A DNA stretch of 47,883 nt, taken from NCBI GenBank assembly GCA_045538755.1, contig JAZQEC010000015.1, forward strand, positions 1-47,883, in the 5' to 3' direction. Positions 35,443 through 43,636 of this stretch are shown here, piece after piece. Origin of the DNA: UBA1738 sp045538755. GTDB lineage: Bacteria > Bacillota > Clostridia > UBA1381. How positions within the stretch are numbered: position 1 is the stretch's first letter; every line of letters begins with the position of its first letter. The translations under genes and the position numbers were made by a program. The notes beneath the pieces were generated by a model that saw only the letters and a program-made list of their open reading frames with translations, did no database searches and had not been told where the DNA came from.

Positions 35443-35457
35443 CTGGAAAATGAATAT

Positions 35458-35545
35458 GGAAGGGGAGCTTGTAAACAGGCTGAGAGGGGATTAGTGAATT
35501 CCGACCCTGTAACCTGATATGGATAATGCCAGCGTAGGGATTCTG
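35458..35545 (+). promoter_or_regulatory. TPP (THI-box) riboswitch
   Basis: The conserved thi-box elements appear in order: GGGGAGC, CAGGCTGAGAGGGG, GACCCTG, AACCTGATATGGATAATGCC and AGCGTAGGGA. Binding of thiamine diphosphate would stabilise the aptamer and let the terminator at 35560-35588 form, switching off the thiamine transporter. Confidence 0.93.
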
Positions 35546-35559
35546 TAAACGAGTTTTTT

Positions 35560-35588
35560 AAGCATATCCTTTTGGGGTATGCTTTTTT
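35560..35588 (+). terminator. Riboswitch-controlled terminator
   Basis: Stem AAGCATATCC / GGGTATGCTT with a U-rich tail, directly after the TPP aptamer and before thiT. Confidence 0.85.
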
Positions 35589-35652
35589 GATTTATAGAGT
35601 GAAATTGGGTATCGTATTCATTTAATTTCAAAAAAGAAAGGAAATGAAACAA

Positions 35653-36168
35653 ATGACAAAAACAAGAAAATTAACAGAAATTGCGGTGTGTGTTGCGATG
35701 GCGGTGGTATGCAGCTTTATAAAAGTGTGGGAAATGCCGCAGGGAGGCTCAGTTGCACTTACAATGATACCGATTTTTGTGGTTGCAATTCGCAGAGGAC
35801 CGATTGCAGGAATGGTCGCCGGTGCAATTTATGGCGTGATTTCAATGCTGATTGCCGGTGTCGTATATCATCCGATGTCGATTTTGCTTGACTATATCCT
35901 GGCGTTCGGTCTTTTGGGTATTGCAGGGGCTTTCAAAAAGAATATAAGCGGAATAATTCTCGGAATAACCTCAGGCACAGCATTAAGATTTGTTTCTTCG
36001 CTTATAAGCGGAGCGGTGCTTTTTGCAGAATATGCACCCGAAGGTCAAAATCCTTGGATTTACTCACTCGGATATCAGGCAACATATATGCTACCTGAGC
36101 TTATTATTTGCATAGTTGTGACTATACTTTTATGGTATAAAGCAAACAAAATATTTGAAGTTAAATAA
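35653..36168 (+). CDS. thiT: Thiamine ECF transporter S component
   Basis: ThiT is the substrate-binding membrane subunit that captures thiamine for an energy-coupling factor (ECF) transporter; EcfA/EcfT are encoded elsewhere. The 171-residue protein has six spans and the thiamine-site motif FIKVWEMPQGGSVALTMIP in the first third. The upstream TPP riboswitch confirms the substrate. AAAGG lies 11 bp before ATG 35653 and only 2 bp before the other in-frame ATG at 35644, so 35653 is preferred. Confidence 0.92.
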   Translation: MTKTRKLTEIAVCVAMAVVCSFIKVWEMPQGGSVALTMIPIFVVAIRRGPIAGMVAGAIYGVISMLIAGVVYHPMSILLDYILAFGLLGIAGAFKKNISGIILGITSGTALRFVSSLISGAVLFAEYAPEGQNPWIYSLGYQATYMLPELIICIVVTILLWYKANKIFEVK

Positions 36169-36174
36169 TTTAAA

Positions 36175-36209
36175 AATCAAAATGCATTTGCATTTTGATT
36201 TTTTTTTTT
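36175..36209 (+). terminator. Terminator of thiT
   Basis: Perfect 12-bp stem AATCAAAATGCA / TGCATTTTGATT with a 2-nt loop and nine T. Confidence 0.9.
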
Positions 36210-36220
36210 GCAAAAAACTA

Positions 36221-36249
36221 TTGACAGGTGAAAATACGTATGTTATACT
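36221..36249 (+). promoter_or_regulatory. Promoter of the GntR/ABC operon
   Basis: TTGACA (36221-36226), 17-bp spacer, TATACT (36244-36249). Its -10 box runs into the palindrome at 36248. Confidence 0.85.
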
Positions 36250-36282
36250 CTAACTGTATTAATACACATAATACAGTTAGAG
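36248..36282. promoter_or_regulatory. Perfect 14-bp palindromic operator
   Basis: CTCTAACTGTATTA (36248-36261) and its exact reverse complement (36269-36282) flank a 7-bp spacer. The site covers the end of the -10 box, the start of transcription and the region before the ribosome binding site. It is the expected autorepression site of the GntR regulator encoded next. Confidence 0.88.
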
Positions 36283-36294
36283 CGAGGTGATATT

Positions 36295-36675
36295 GTGATA
36301 AAACTGGATTATAAAAATGATAAGCCGCTACACGAGCAAATCACACACGGGATAAAGGAACTGATAATAAACGGAGTCCTTACAAAAGACGACCAGCTTC
36401 CATCTGTAAGGGATTTATCTGTTGAGCTTACAGTAAACCCGAATACAGTTCAAAGGGCATATAAAACTCTTGAAGCAGATGGTATAATTTACAGTATCAG
36501 AGGTAAGGGAAACTTTGTTTGTGAAGTGCCTGATGCAGACCGAAAAACAATGGAAAGCTTGTATTCGGTACTTTGTGAAACTGTAAATGAGCTTGCGTTT
36601 TTTGGCGAGGCGCAGGAAGATATTGAAAAGATAGTCCGTGATATCTACAAGGAAAGGATTGAGGCAAATGATTAG
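36295..36675 (+). CDS. GntR-family regulator, YtrA subfamily
   Basis: A 126-residue repressor with an N-terminal winged helix (LPSVRDLSVELTVNPNTVQRAYKTLEADGII, residues ~40-70) and only a short helical C-terminus, the YtrA pattern. YtrA regulators control adjacent ABC transporters, often in response to cell-wall antibiotics. It uses a GTG start after GCGAGGTG and overlaps the ABC ATPase gene by 8 bp. The palindrome directly upstream is the likely operator. Confidence 0.9.
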   Translation: MIKLDYKNDKPLHEQITHGIKELIINGVLTKDDQLPSVRDLSVELTVNPNTVQRAYKTLEADGIIYSIRGKGNFVCEVPDADRKTMESLYSVLCETVNELAFFGEAQEDIEKIVRDIYKERIEAND

Positions 36676-37567
36676 AGCGAAAGACGTTGTAAAAACCTTT
36701 GGGAACTTTAAAGCTCTTGACGGCTTCTGTATAAATGTCAAAAAAGGCAGTATATATGGCTTAGTCGGACCTAACGGAGCAGGTAAAACTACTATAATCA
36801 ATCATATTATGGGTGTTTTGAAGCAGGATGCGGGCACTGTCAGAATAAACGGCAAGGACGTATGGGAAAATGCAGACCTTAAGCAGAATGTGCTTTGCAT
36901 AAACGATGACTGGTACTTTTTTGGAAGCTTTACTATGAAGGAAATGGCAAAGTTTTATGAAAATACATATAAAAATTTTAACCGTGAGCGCTATAATGCA
37001 CTTGGCGAGGTTTTGAAAATTGAGGAAAACCGACAGATACGCAGACTTTCAAAGGGTATGAAAAAACAGGTGGCGTTCAGGATTGTGCTTTCGTGTATGC
37101 CTGAAGTTTTAATACTTGATGAACCGCTTGACGGACTGGACCCTGTGATGCGTAAACAGATTATGAACATAATTATTTCGGATGTTGCAGAACGTGATAT
37201 GACAGTTTTGGTATCGTCGCACAATCTTCGCGAACTTGAGGATATATGCGATTATGTCGGAATAATCCATAACGGAAAAATGGTTGTAGAAAAACCTCTT
37301 GATGAGGTTAAGGGAAATATCCGAAAGGTGCAAATGGCATTTTCGGGAGAATTTCCGTCAGAACTGCGGTCACAAATTGATGTTTTACATCTTACAAAAA
37401 CAGGCTCAGTTTATACCGCAATTATCAAGGGAGAAAGCGAAGAAATAAAAAATACAGTCAGCAAATACAATCCATTGATATTTGATACGGTTAGTTTGAC
37501 GCTTGAGGAAGTATTTATCTATGAGTTGGGAGGTCTGGGCTATGACTTTAAGCACATCATTGTTTAA
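36668..37567 (+). CDS. ABC transporter ATP-binding protein
   Basis: A 299-residue ATPase with Walker A GPNGAGKTT (residues ~35-43), the signature RRLSKGMKKQVAFRIVLS, Walker B VLILDEPLDGLDP and the switch His in VSSHNLRELEDI. The C-terminal ~80 residues are the regulatory tail seen in YtrB-type ATPases. ATG 36668 is preferred over the longer frame from 36638, which lies inside the regulator gene. It overlaps the permease gene by 26 bp; together they form an exporter-type ABC system. Confidence 0.9.
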   Translation: MIRAKDVVKTFGNFKALDGFCINVKKGSIYGLVGPNGAGKTTIINHIMGVLKQDAGTVRINGKDVWENADLKQNVLCINDDWYFFGSFTMKEMAKFYENTYKNFNRERYNALGEVLKIEENRQIRRLSKGMKKQVAFRIVLSCMPEVLILDEPLDGLDPVMRKQIMNIIISDVAERDMTVLVSSHNLRELEDICDYVGIIHNGKMVVEKPLDEVKGNIRKVQMAFSGEFPSELRSQIDVLHLTKTGSVYTAIIKGESEEIKNTVSKYNPLIFDTVSLTLEEVFIYELGGLGYDFKHIIV

Positions 37568-39656
37568 TAAAGGAATTTACAAAAACATTATTTCAAGGTT
37601 TAAATGGGGTAGTTTTCTGTACTTCATAATCCTGTTTTTCAGTGTACCCTTTGCAATTTTAGTGCAGGATTTAGAACGGCTTACTCACATATATGCCAAT
37701 TCAAATAATATTAGTATTGGTTTTAATAATATAAATGCTGGTCTTATTTTGACAAATAGCGATTATTCAGCTATTGCAATGCTTCTGGCGGTTTGTGTGC
37801 CAACTGTCGTTGCGGCGCTTGTGTATAACAGTGTTCACTCGCAGAAGCAGGGAATTTTTATTCACGGACTTCCTGTTACAAGAAAAGAGGTTTATGTATC
37901 AACACTTCTTGCATCATTTACCTTAATGGGATTGCCTGTAATATTAAACGGCATAATTTTGATGATTATGAGCCTTTTAGCATACAGCCAGATTATGTAT
38001 TTATGGACGGTATTTTACTGGATAGCACGTTATCTTGCAGTAATTTTCATTATGTTCTCGCTGGCAACCTTTACTGCGTATTTGACGGGAAATGCAGCGG
38101 CAAATATTGCAATTAATGTATTGGTTCATATCGTGCCGATGCTGTTTGCACTGGCAATTTTCCTTATAAGCGAGGTGTTCCTTTTCGGATTTGCCGAGTC
38201 AGACAGCTTTATTGCCAGTGAAATAATGAACAATACTCCGATTGTATGGATTTTTGGGAAAATACAGAGGACGGATATGTTTAAAAGTATAAATATGTGG
38301 ATGTATCTTGTCGGTGCAATGGCTGTATACGTTATCACGTTTTTCCTTTATAAAAACAGAAAAATTGAGTCTTGCGGCGACGTTGCAGCATTTAAGTGGT
38401 TCAGACCTATTTTGAAGTATACGGTAGTAGCGGCATCGGCGATTGCCATTTTCGGAATACTTGTTTCAACTAATCTGACAGCTTTGCCGATATTCATTGT
38501 TGCCATCGCTGTTACATGTATTGTGTACTTTGCATCGGAAATGCTTATGAATAAAACGTTCAAGGTGTTTGGTACATATAAAGGTTTTCTTGCATTTTTA
38601 GCCGCCAGCGGACTCTTTATTTCATTCTTTGCATATACAAGTGTGTTTGGATATGAAACACGTGTGCCTGAGCTTACAAATGTGGTAAAGGCGACGGTGT
38701 ACGGAAATGGTTATCCAAGACTTCCGTATGTTTCGCTCCCTGATGACATAGATGTGGTTCGCGGGATTCACAAGGAAATGGTTAGCGAGATAGAGAAAAG
38801 AGAAAAAGACCCTGATGCGTACCATTCTTTAAATATAAGATATGAGCTAAAAAATGGAAAGAATTTAGTAAGAAGATATGAAGTAACAAAAGACGAGTAC
38901 AGGCAGGCGCTTACAAAGATGTATAATATTAAGGAATATAAGGCTCAGGTAACAGGTATTGAAAACCTTAACATAGACAATGTAAACAGTCTGGATATTG
39001 ATACATCGCTGTCAAATTTCAGTTATCGAATTGCTGTGAACGAAGATGCACCGAAAATCCTTCATGCGGTAGAAAAGGATTTAGACGTGCTTTCATATAA
39101 GGAGATTGAACTTGAGTCAAACACCTTGCCGATACGAATTGAGGTAACTATTTCATCAGAGGCAAATGAAAAGCTAAAATTCTTCAAAAAGATAGGTGAC
39201 GGTGGTGAAAGAAATTATTATTACCATGAGGACTTTGTTGTGACGGTAAATTCAAACTACAAGCATACTGTTGCTGTCTTAAAGGAGCTGGGCTATTATG
39301 ATGAAATGATGAATAAGGTGGCGGACTCTGTATATATCTGTAAAAATCCAGGCGATTTGACAGAGGAAATGCTGTTTAAGTATAAAGATGATGAGGGTGC
39401 AGTTGAGGAATTTATGATTTCTCCGAATGACTGCGCAAAGCTTGGCAGGCTAGACGGAAGGGTGTTTGCCGATGAACTCTTTGCCGGTACTCTTGAAAGA
39501 GACGCCGCACAAAAGCTGGCGGTAAAAGAAGGAAAAAACTATTTTGTATTTGTAAGAGAGAATCTTTCAAAGGGCAATATTTGGTTAAGCTCTTATGCGG
39601 CAGCGTATAAAGAAAACGAGCTTCCTGAATATATGAAAAAGTATGTACTTGAGTAA
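37542..39656 (+). CDS. ABC-2-type permease with large C-terminal extracytoplasmic domain
   Basis: A 704-residue permease partnering the preceding ATPase. Residues ~20-380 contain about eight spans: the first near residues 22-40, then GIFIHGLPVTRKEVYVSTLLASF, which is the coupling region typical of ABC-2 permeases. Residues ~385-704 form a soluble domain without further spans, like the DUF6449-type tail on YtrC/D-like proteins. ATG 37542 follows GGGAGG by 8 bp. The likely role is antibiotic or peptide sensing or export at the cell envelope. Confidence 0.8.
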   Translation: MTLSTSLFNKGIYKNIISRFKWGSFLYFIILFFSVPFAILVQDLERLTHIYANSNNISIGFNNINAGLILTNSDYSAIAMLLAVCVPTVVAALVYNSVHSQKQGIFIHGLPVTRKEVYVSTLLASFTLMGLPVILNGIILMIMSLLAYSQIMYLWTVFYWIARYLAVIFIMFSLATFTAYLTGNAAANIAINVLVHIVPMLFALAIFLISEVFLFGFAESDSFIASEIMNNTPIVWIFGKIQRTDMFKSINMWMYLVGAMAVYVITFFLYKNRKIESCGDVAAFKWFRPILKYTVVAASAIAIFGILVSTNLTALPIFIVAIAVTCIVYFASEMLMNKTFKVFGTYKGFLAFLAASGLFISFFAYTSVFGYETRVPELTNVVKATVYGNGYPRLPYVSLPDDIDVVRGIHKEMVSEIEKREKDPDAYHSLNIRYELKNGKNLVRRYEVTKDEYRQALTKMYNIKEYKAQVTGIENLNIDNVNSLDIDTSLSNFSYRIAVNEDAPKILHAVEKDLDVLSYKEIELESNTLPIRIEVTISSEANEKLKFFKKIGDGGERNYYYHEDFVVTVNSNYKHTVAVLKELGYYDEMMNKVADSVYICKNPGDLTEEMLFKYKDDEGAVEEFMISPNDCAKLGRLDGRVFADELFAGTLERDAAQKLAVKEGKNYFVFVRENLSKGNIWLSSYAAAYKENELPEYMKKYVLE

Positions 39657-39658
39657 TT

Positions 39659-39691
39659 TTCAAAAGAGATGCGAAAGCATCTCTTTTGAAG
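39659..39691 (+). terminator. Terminator of the GntR/ABC operon
   Basis: Stem TTCAAAAGAGATGC-GAAA-GCATCTCTTTTGAA directly after the permease stop. The T run is poor, but the hairpin is perfect. Confidence 0.7.
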
Positions 39692-39738
39692 TTTAAGAAA
39701 GTTTATTTTTTATAAATTTATTATATCAAAGCAAGGAA

Positions 39739-39767
39739 TTGACGGTAGTTTTAAATTTTGATATAAT
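39739..39767 (+). promoter_or_regulatory. Promoter of ldh
   Basis: TTGACG (39739-39744), 17-bp spacer, TATAAT (39762-39767), about 57 bp before the ldh start codon. Confidence 0.8.
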
Positions 39768-39823
39768 AAATTTTATAAAAAATACAAATAATACAAATGA
39801 TAACTAAAAAAGGAGAGATATAA

Positions 39824-40765
39824 ATGTTTAGAGGAAAGGTAGTTGTAATAGGCGCAGGAGCGGTTGGCTCGACAACGGCATACACACTTATGCTGGGCGG
39901 ACTGTTTCAGGAAATAGTGCTTATTGACATAAATAAGGAAAAGGCAGAAGGCGATGCACTTGATATGGCGCATGGCGTGTCTTTGGTAAAACCGGTTACT
40001 GTTATTGCAGGCGATTACAGCGATTGTAAGGACGCAGATATTGTGGTTATTACGGCAGGCGCTCCGCAAAAACCAGGGCAGACAAGGCTTGACCTTTTAA
40101 AAGACAATGTTGAAATTTACAAAAAAATAATTAGCAGCATTATGAAATATGCACCGTCTGATGTAATCTTGATGCCGGTTTCAAACCCTGTTGATATTTT
40201 GACCTATGTAACCTACAAGCTGTCGGGACTCCCGAAAAATCAGGTGATAGGCTCCGGAACAGTGCTTGATACATCAAGACTCAAGTATATGATAAGCCGT
40301 AAGACAGGCGTTGACGCAAGAAACTGTCACACATATATTATCGGTGAGCATGGCGACAGTGAGGTTGCGGCATGGAGTGTTACCAATATCGGCGGAATGA
40401 CGATGAATGAATTTTGTAAATACACAGGAAAGTGTGACCTAAATGACCTTGACAAGATGTATAACGAGGTTAAAAATTCGGCTTATGAAATTATACGAAA
40501 GAAGGGTGCAACCTATTACGCAATCGCCGTTGCGGTTGCAAGAATATGCGAATGTATCGCAGGTGATGAAAACTCGATTTTGACCGTATCAGGAATTTTC
40601 GAAGGCGAATACGATATTCGCGATGTTGCTCTTTCCGTTCCGACAATGGTCGGCGGAAACGGTGTTGAAAGAATTTATGAAGTACCGTTCTCAAAAGAGG
40701 AAATGAAGGGACTTAGGGATTCTGCCGCAACACTTTCCGAGCTTTTAAGAGAAATTGGAATGTAA
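39824..40765 (+). CDS. ldh: L-lactate dehydrogenase
   Basis: Ldh reduces pyruvate to L-lactate with NADH, regenerating NAD+ in fermentation. The 313-residue enzyme has the Rossmann loop GAGAVGSTTAY (residues ~8-18), GAPQKPGQTRLDLL for the mobile loop, MPVSNPVDILTY with the substrate-binding region, and the catalytic His in GEHGDSEVAAWS. AGGAGAG precedes the ATG. Monocistronic, with promoter and terminator of its own. Confidence 0.95.
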   Translation: MFRGKVVVIGAGAVGSTTAYTLMLGGLFQEIVLIDINKEKAEGDALDMAHGVSLVKPVTVIAGDYSDCKDADIVVITAGAPQKPGQTRLDLLKDNVEIYKKIISSIMKYAPSDVILMPVSNPVDILTYVTYKLSGLPKNQVIGSGTVLDTSRLKYMISRKTGVDARNCHTYIIGEHGDSEVAAWSVTNIGGMTMNEFCKYTGKCDLNDLDKMYNEVKNSAYEIIRKKGATYYAIAVAVARICECIAGDENSILTVSGIFEGEYDIRDVALSVPTMVGGNGVERIYEVPFSKEEMKGLRDSAATLSELLREIGM

Positions 40766-40766
40766 A

Positions 40767-40792
40767 AAGAGGTTGCCGTTTGGCAACCTCTT
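40767..40792. terminator. Bidirectional terminator between ldh and the zinc-ribbon gene
   Basis: Perfect 11-bp stem AAGAGGTTGCC / GGCAACCTCTT with a GTTT loop between the two convergent genes. Confidence 0.8.
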
Positions 40793-40797
40793 AAATT

Positions 40798-41241
40798 TTA
40801 GTCTTCAGGAAATTCTGTAACTTCTATTACCATGTCATCTTCAGAAAAAGATTTTTCGCCTGACAGCTTTTCGCCGCATTTTGAGCAATAGTCGCTGGAT
40901 TTGTCATTAAGCTGTCCACAGGACGGGCAGGCTGAAGTGTTTTTTAAAGCCGCAACCTGTTCCTTTAATTTTGCTGCATCTTTTTTTAGGCTGTCGATTT
41001 CTGCACAGATTTCTTTGAGCTCGCCGTCAAACTCTGTTCCTTCTGCATATTTTGTATAAACAAAATTTCCGATTTTTTCATAAAGCTTGCTTGTTTTCCG
41101 CTCTGTTTCGTTAAGTGAAAGATTGAGCTTTGTAACATCTACAATATTTGTTGTTTTATCGGCAACAACCTTTGTCAACTTCTCAGCTTCGTTTACGGCT
41201 ATTCTGAAGCCCTTTTTCAAATTATCAATAAACTTATCCAT
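40798..41241 (-). CDS. Coiled-coil zinc-ribbon protein
   Basis: A 147-residue soluble protein: a helical, lysine-rich first half with a coiled coil (about residues 35-105), then a C4 zinc ribbon, CPSCGQLNDKSSDYCSKCG, and an acidic tail. Such clostridial proteins are common but uncharacterised. ATG 41241 lies 8 bp after AAGGAG; the GTG at 41250 overlaps that site. It has its own promoter at 41274-41302. Confidence 0.75.
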   Translation of the reverse strand: MDKFIDNLKKGFRIAVNEAEKLTKVVADKTTNIVDVTKLNLSLNETERKTSKLYEKIGNFVYTKYAEGTEFDGELKEICAEIDSLKKDAAKLKEQVAALKNTSACPSCGQLNDKSSDYCSKCGEKLSGEKSFSEDDMVIEVTEFPED

Positions 41242-41273
41242 TTTTATCACTCCTTATACCTTTTATTATTTTT

Positions 41274-41302
41274 AGTATAACATATATTATTCAAACATAC
41301 AA
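41274..41302 (-). promoter_or_regulatory. Promoter of the zinc-ribbon gene
   Basis: On the reverse strand: TTGTAT, 17-bp spacer, TATACT, about 33 bp before the start codon. Confidence 0.65.
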
Positions 41303-41346
41303 GAAAGTGAAACTTGTTGTAACACAAAATTAACAAAAAAGTGCGG

Positions 41347-41375
41347 TTGACAATGACTTTTGTGGGATTTATAAT
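41347..41375 (+). promoter_or_regulatory. Promoter of the DUF1294-dinB unit
   Basis: TTGACA (41347-41352), 17-bp spacer, TATAAT (41370-41375). No obvious LexA box overlaps it, although DNA polymerase IV genes are often SOS-regulated. Confidence 0.85.
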
Positions 41376-41408
41376 AGAAGTATAAATGCTAAAGTTAGGA
41401 GAATACTG

Positions 41409-41663
41409 ATGATGCCGATACTTTTTGCCGTGTGGAATATAGTAGTTTTTTTGCTTTATGGTATCGACAAATATAAGGCTGTAAAAAACAGGTGGAGAAT
41501 AAGCGAAAAGGTGCTTTTGACCTGTACGATTTTGATGGGCGGTGTCGGTGCTTTTTTGGGAATGCAGGTGTTTCGTCATAAAACGAAAAAACCAATTTTT
41601 AAAATATGCGTACCACTTGCTGTGATTTTAAATTTTGCAATTATTTTTGCGGAAAGGATATAG
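41409..41663 (+). CDS. DUF1294 membrane protein
   Basis: An 84-residue membrane protein with two to three spans and the DUF1294 pattern: YGIDKYKAVKNRWRISEK, then GGVGAFLGMQVFRHKTKKPIF. The function of the family is unknown. AGGAG lies upstream of the start at 41409. Its stop is 2 bp before dinB, so the two are co-transcribed. Confidence 0.85.
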   Translation: MMPILFAVWNIVVFLLYGIDKYKAVKNRWRISEKVLLTCTILMGGVGAFLGMQVFRHKTKKPIFKICVPLAVILNFAIIFAERI

Positions 41664-41665
41664 TT

Positions 41666-42889
41666 ATGGACAGAATTATTTTGCATAGTGACTGCAATAA
41701 TTTTTATGCGTCTGTTGAAACGGTTTTAAACCCGAAATTAAAAGATGTACCTTTGGCTGTTGCGGGAGATAAAGAACGCCGTCACGGAATTATTCTTGCC
41801 AAAAACGAGATTGCAAAGAAATACGGAGTTAAAACTGCCGAGCCTATCTGGCAGGCGCGAAAGAAATGCCCAGACCTTGTAATAGTTCCACCGCATCATC
41901 ACATTTATTCTGAATATTCACAGATAATAAACGAAATTTATATAAGCTACACCGACCTTGTAGAGAAATTTAGCATTGACGAGAGTTGGCTTGACGTAAC
42001 GGGCAGCACACGTCTTTTTGGAGATGGAAAGACTATTGCCGATACAATTAGAAAAAGAGTTAAAGAGGAAACAGGTGTGTCGGTGTCTGTTGGCGTTTCT
42101 TTTAATAAGGTTTTCGCGAAAATGGGAAGTGATTATAAAAAACCTGACGCAACAACCGAAATTACAAGAGAAAACTACAAGGATATTTTGTATCCTCTGC
42201 CTGTATGCGATATGCTTTTTGTGGGAAGACGATGCTGTGAAATTTTAAATTCATATAATATAAAAACCATAGGCGATTTGGCATTAGCAGATGAATTTAT
42301 TCTGGAAAAAAAGATTGGAAAAACAGCGCATATGCTCGTTCGCTATGCAAGAGGCGAGGATAATGAGCCTGTTAAGCCTTATTACGTTGAGCATGAAGCA
42401 AAATCTATTGGAAAGGGTATGACTTTCCCGAGGAATATTATCGGTGAAGATGATATCGCCAAAGGTGTTTATGCACTCTCGGATAACATCGCAGAGCAAA
42501 TGCGGAAAAAGGGTTTAAGATGTACTACCGTTCAGGTGCATATAAAGGATACTGATTTAAAGACAATCTCAAGACAGTTTACACTTGAAAAACCAACCTA
42601 TCTTACTAAAGAGATATTTGACGTAGCAATGAAAATTATTTTGGAAAACTGGAAAATGGATAAGCCGATAAGAATGCTTACCGTAACCGGTACCAATTTT
42701 TCTGTTGGTGACAATGGCGGTCAGATTAGCCTTTTTGATGATGAAACAAAAAATGAGTCAAGGCATGAAAAGCTTGAGCTTGCCATTGATAAAATCCGTG
42801 ACAGTTTTGGAAAAGGAAGTATCACGAATGCAAGAATTTTGGGAAATGATTTGGGGATTAAGTTTCATAAAAAAGAAGAAAGTGACTGA
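41666..42889 (+). CDS. dinB: DNA polymerase IV (Y-family)
   Basis: A 407-residue translesion polymerase. The catalytic carboxylates lie in LHSDCNNFYASVE (residues ~4-16) and FSIDESWLDVTG. The finger/palm block VGVSFNKVFAKMGSDYKKPD is typical, and the little-finger domain follows. ATG 41666 follows GGAAAGGA; the longer frame from 41606 lies inside the DUF1294 gene. It may be the DinB/DinP or UvrX-like branch; the chromosome context favours dinB. Confidence 0.9.
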   Translation: MDRIILHSDCNNFYASVETVLNPKLKDVPLAVAGDKERRHGIILAKNEIAKKYGVKTAEPIWQARKKCPDLVIVPPHHHIYSEYSQIINEIYISYTDLVEKFSIDESWLDVTGSTRLFGDGKTIADTIRKRVKEETGVSVSVGVSFNKVFAKMGSDYKKPDATTEITRENYKDILYPLPVCDMLFVGRRCCEILNSYNIKTIGDLALADEFILEKKIGKTAHMLVRYARGEDNEPVKPYYVEHEAKSIGKGMTFPRNIIGEDDIAKGVYALSDNIAEQMRKKGLRCTTVQVHIKDTDLKTISRQFTLEKPTYLTKEIFDVAMKIILENWKMDKPIRMLTVTGTNFSVGDNGGQISLFDDETKNESRHEKLELAIDKIRDSFGKGSITNARILGNDLGIKFHKKEESD

Positions 42890-42901
42890 TACAGTATGTG
42901 A

Positions 42902-42940
42902 TATGCACCATCAAAAGTGTCTGACTTTTGGTGTACATAT
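42902..42940 (+). terminator. Hairpin downstream of dinB
   Basis: Inverted repeat around CAAAAGT-GTCTG-ACTTTTG, extended by TGCACC/GGTGTA pairing, 13 bp after the dinB stop. There is no T run, so its terminator function is uncertain. Confidence 0.45.
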
Positions 42941-43004
42941 CATATTGTAAAAACCTTCTTTTATTATTTTGTTGCAAACGTTTTGTTGCAAATGTTTTTA
43001 ATAA

Positions 43005-43048
43005 AAAAGCAGACACTAAGGATTTTTCCAAAGCATCTGCTTTTTGCT
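43005..43048. terminator. Convergent terminator hairpin
   Basis: AAAAAGCAGA (43005-43014) pairs with TCTGCTTTTT across a long AT-rich loop. Uridine runs lie on both sides, between the dinB and spore protein units. A further inverted repeat, CTGTAATA/TATTACAG, lies near 43079-43098. Confidence 0.55.
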
Positions 43049-43103
43049 GTTTATTTTCCTAAATGATTTCTTTAAGTCTGTAATAACCTGTATTACAGGT
43101 GGC

Positions 43104-43268
43104 TTAAAAATCGGGAGTTTTACTTATAATAATTAATGGTGTAAAATACGAACCGCCGTATGCGTTATATAGTTCTCCGCTATAAGAAACCGGAAAATAG
43201 TACAGCGCTCCTTCGCCCCAATCGAGGTCATCATCTAAACGTGAAAATAAACTGATTACTTTAATCAT
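43104..43268 (-). CDS. Possible 54-aa hypothetical protein downstream of the spore protein gene
   Basis: An open frame of 54 codons on the reverse strand starts 2 bp after the stop of the small acid-soluble spore protein gene. The product begins MIKVISLFSRLDDDLDWGEG and is rich in aromatic residues and serine. No ribosome binding site is visible, so translation would depend on coupling to the gene before it. It could be a chance ORF. Confidence 0.3.
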   Translation of the reverse strand: MIKVISLFSRLDDDLDWGEGALYYFPVSYSGELYNAYGGSYFTPLIIISKTPDF

Positions 43269-43270
43269 TT

Positions 43271-43462
43271 TTATTTGATTTTGTTTTCGTAATCTTCAAT
43301 CATCTTCTTAACCATTTGACCGCCGATTGAACCAGCCTGTCTTGCTGTTAAGTCACCGTTGTAGCCCTGCTTTAAGTTAACTCCAACTTCGTTTGCTGCT
43401 TCCATCTTGAAGTTTTCCATAGCCTGCTTTGCTTCCGGTACGTTAATTCTTGATCTACTCAT
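43271..43462 (-). CDS. Alpha/beta-type small acid-soluble spore protein
   Basis: A 63-residue DNA-binding spore protein that coats and protects DNA in dormant spores. It has the signature EAANEVGV, the GPR protease cleavage region, and GYNGDLTARQAGSIGGQMVKKMI, the second conserved family block. ATG 43462 lies 7 bp after GGAGG; the longer frame lies upstream of this site. It implies that the organism forms endospores. Expression should be forespore-specific; I could not identify a clear SigG promoter by eye. Confidence 0.95.
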   Translation of the reverse strand: MSRSRINVPEAKQAMENFKMEAANEVGVNLKQGYNGDLTARQAGSIGGQMVKKMIEDYENKIK

Positions 43463-43636
43463 TGTTTTTTCCTCCATACTTTTTTGAACCTATTACGTTC
43501 ACTCTAAAATCTATCTAAAGCAGCCGTTTGTTAACGACTACAATGCTATTTTGTGATAATAATCTTAAAATATAACTAAAATATTTTTCCAAAAAGGTTG
43601 TATTTTTGTGTATGAAATGGAAGAAAAATCAAGACT

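Noticed and set aside
41347..41408. LexA (SOS) box before the dinB unit
   Set aside because: No convincing GAAC-N4-GTTC-like or related Firmicutes LexA site was found near the promoter.
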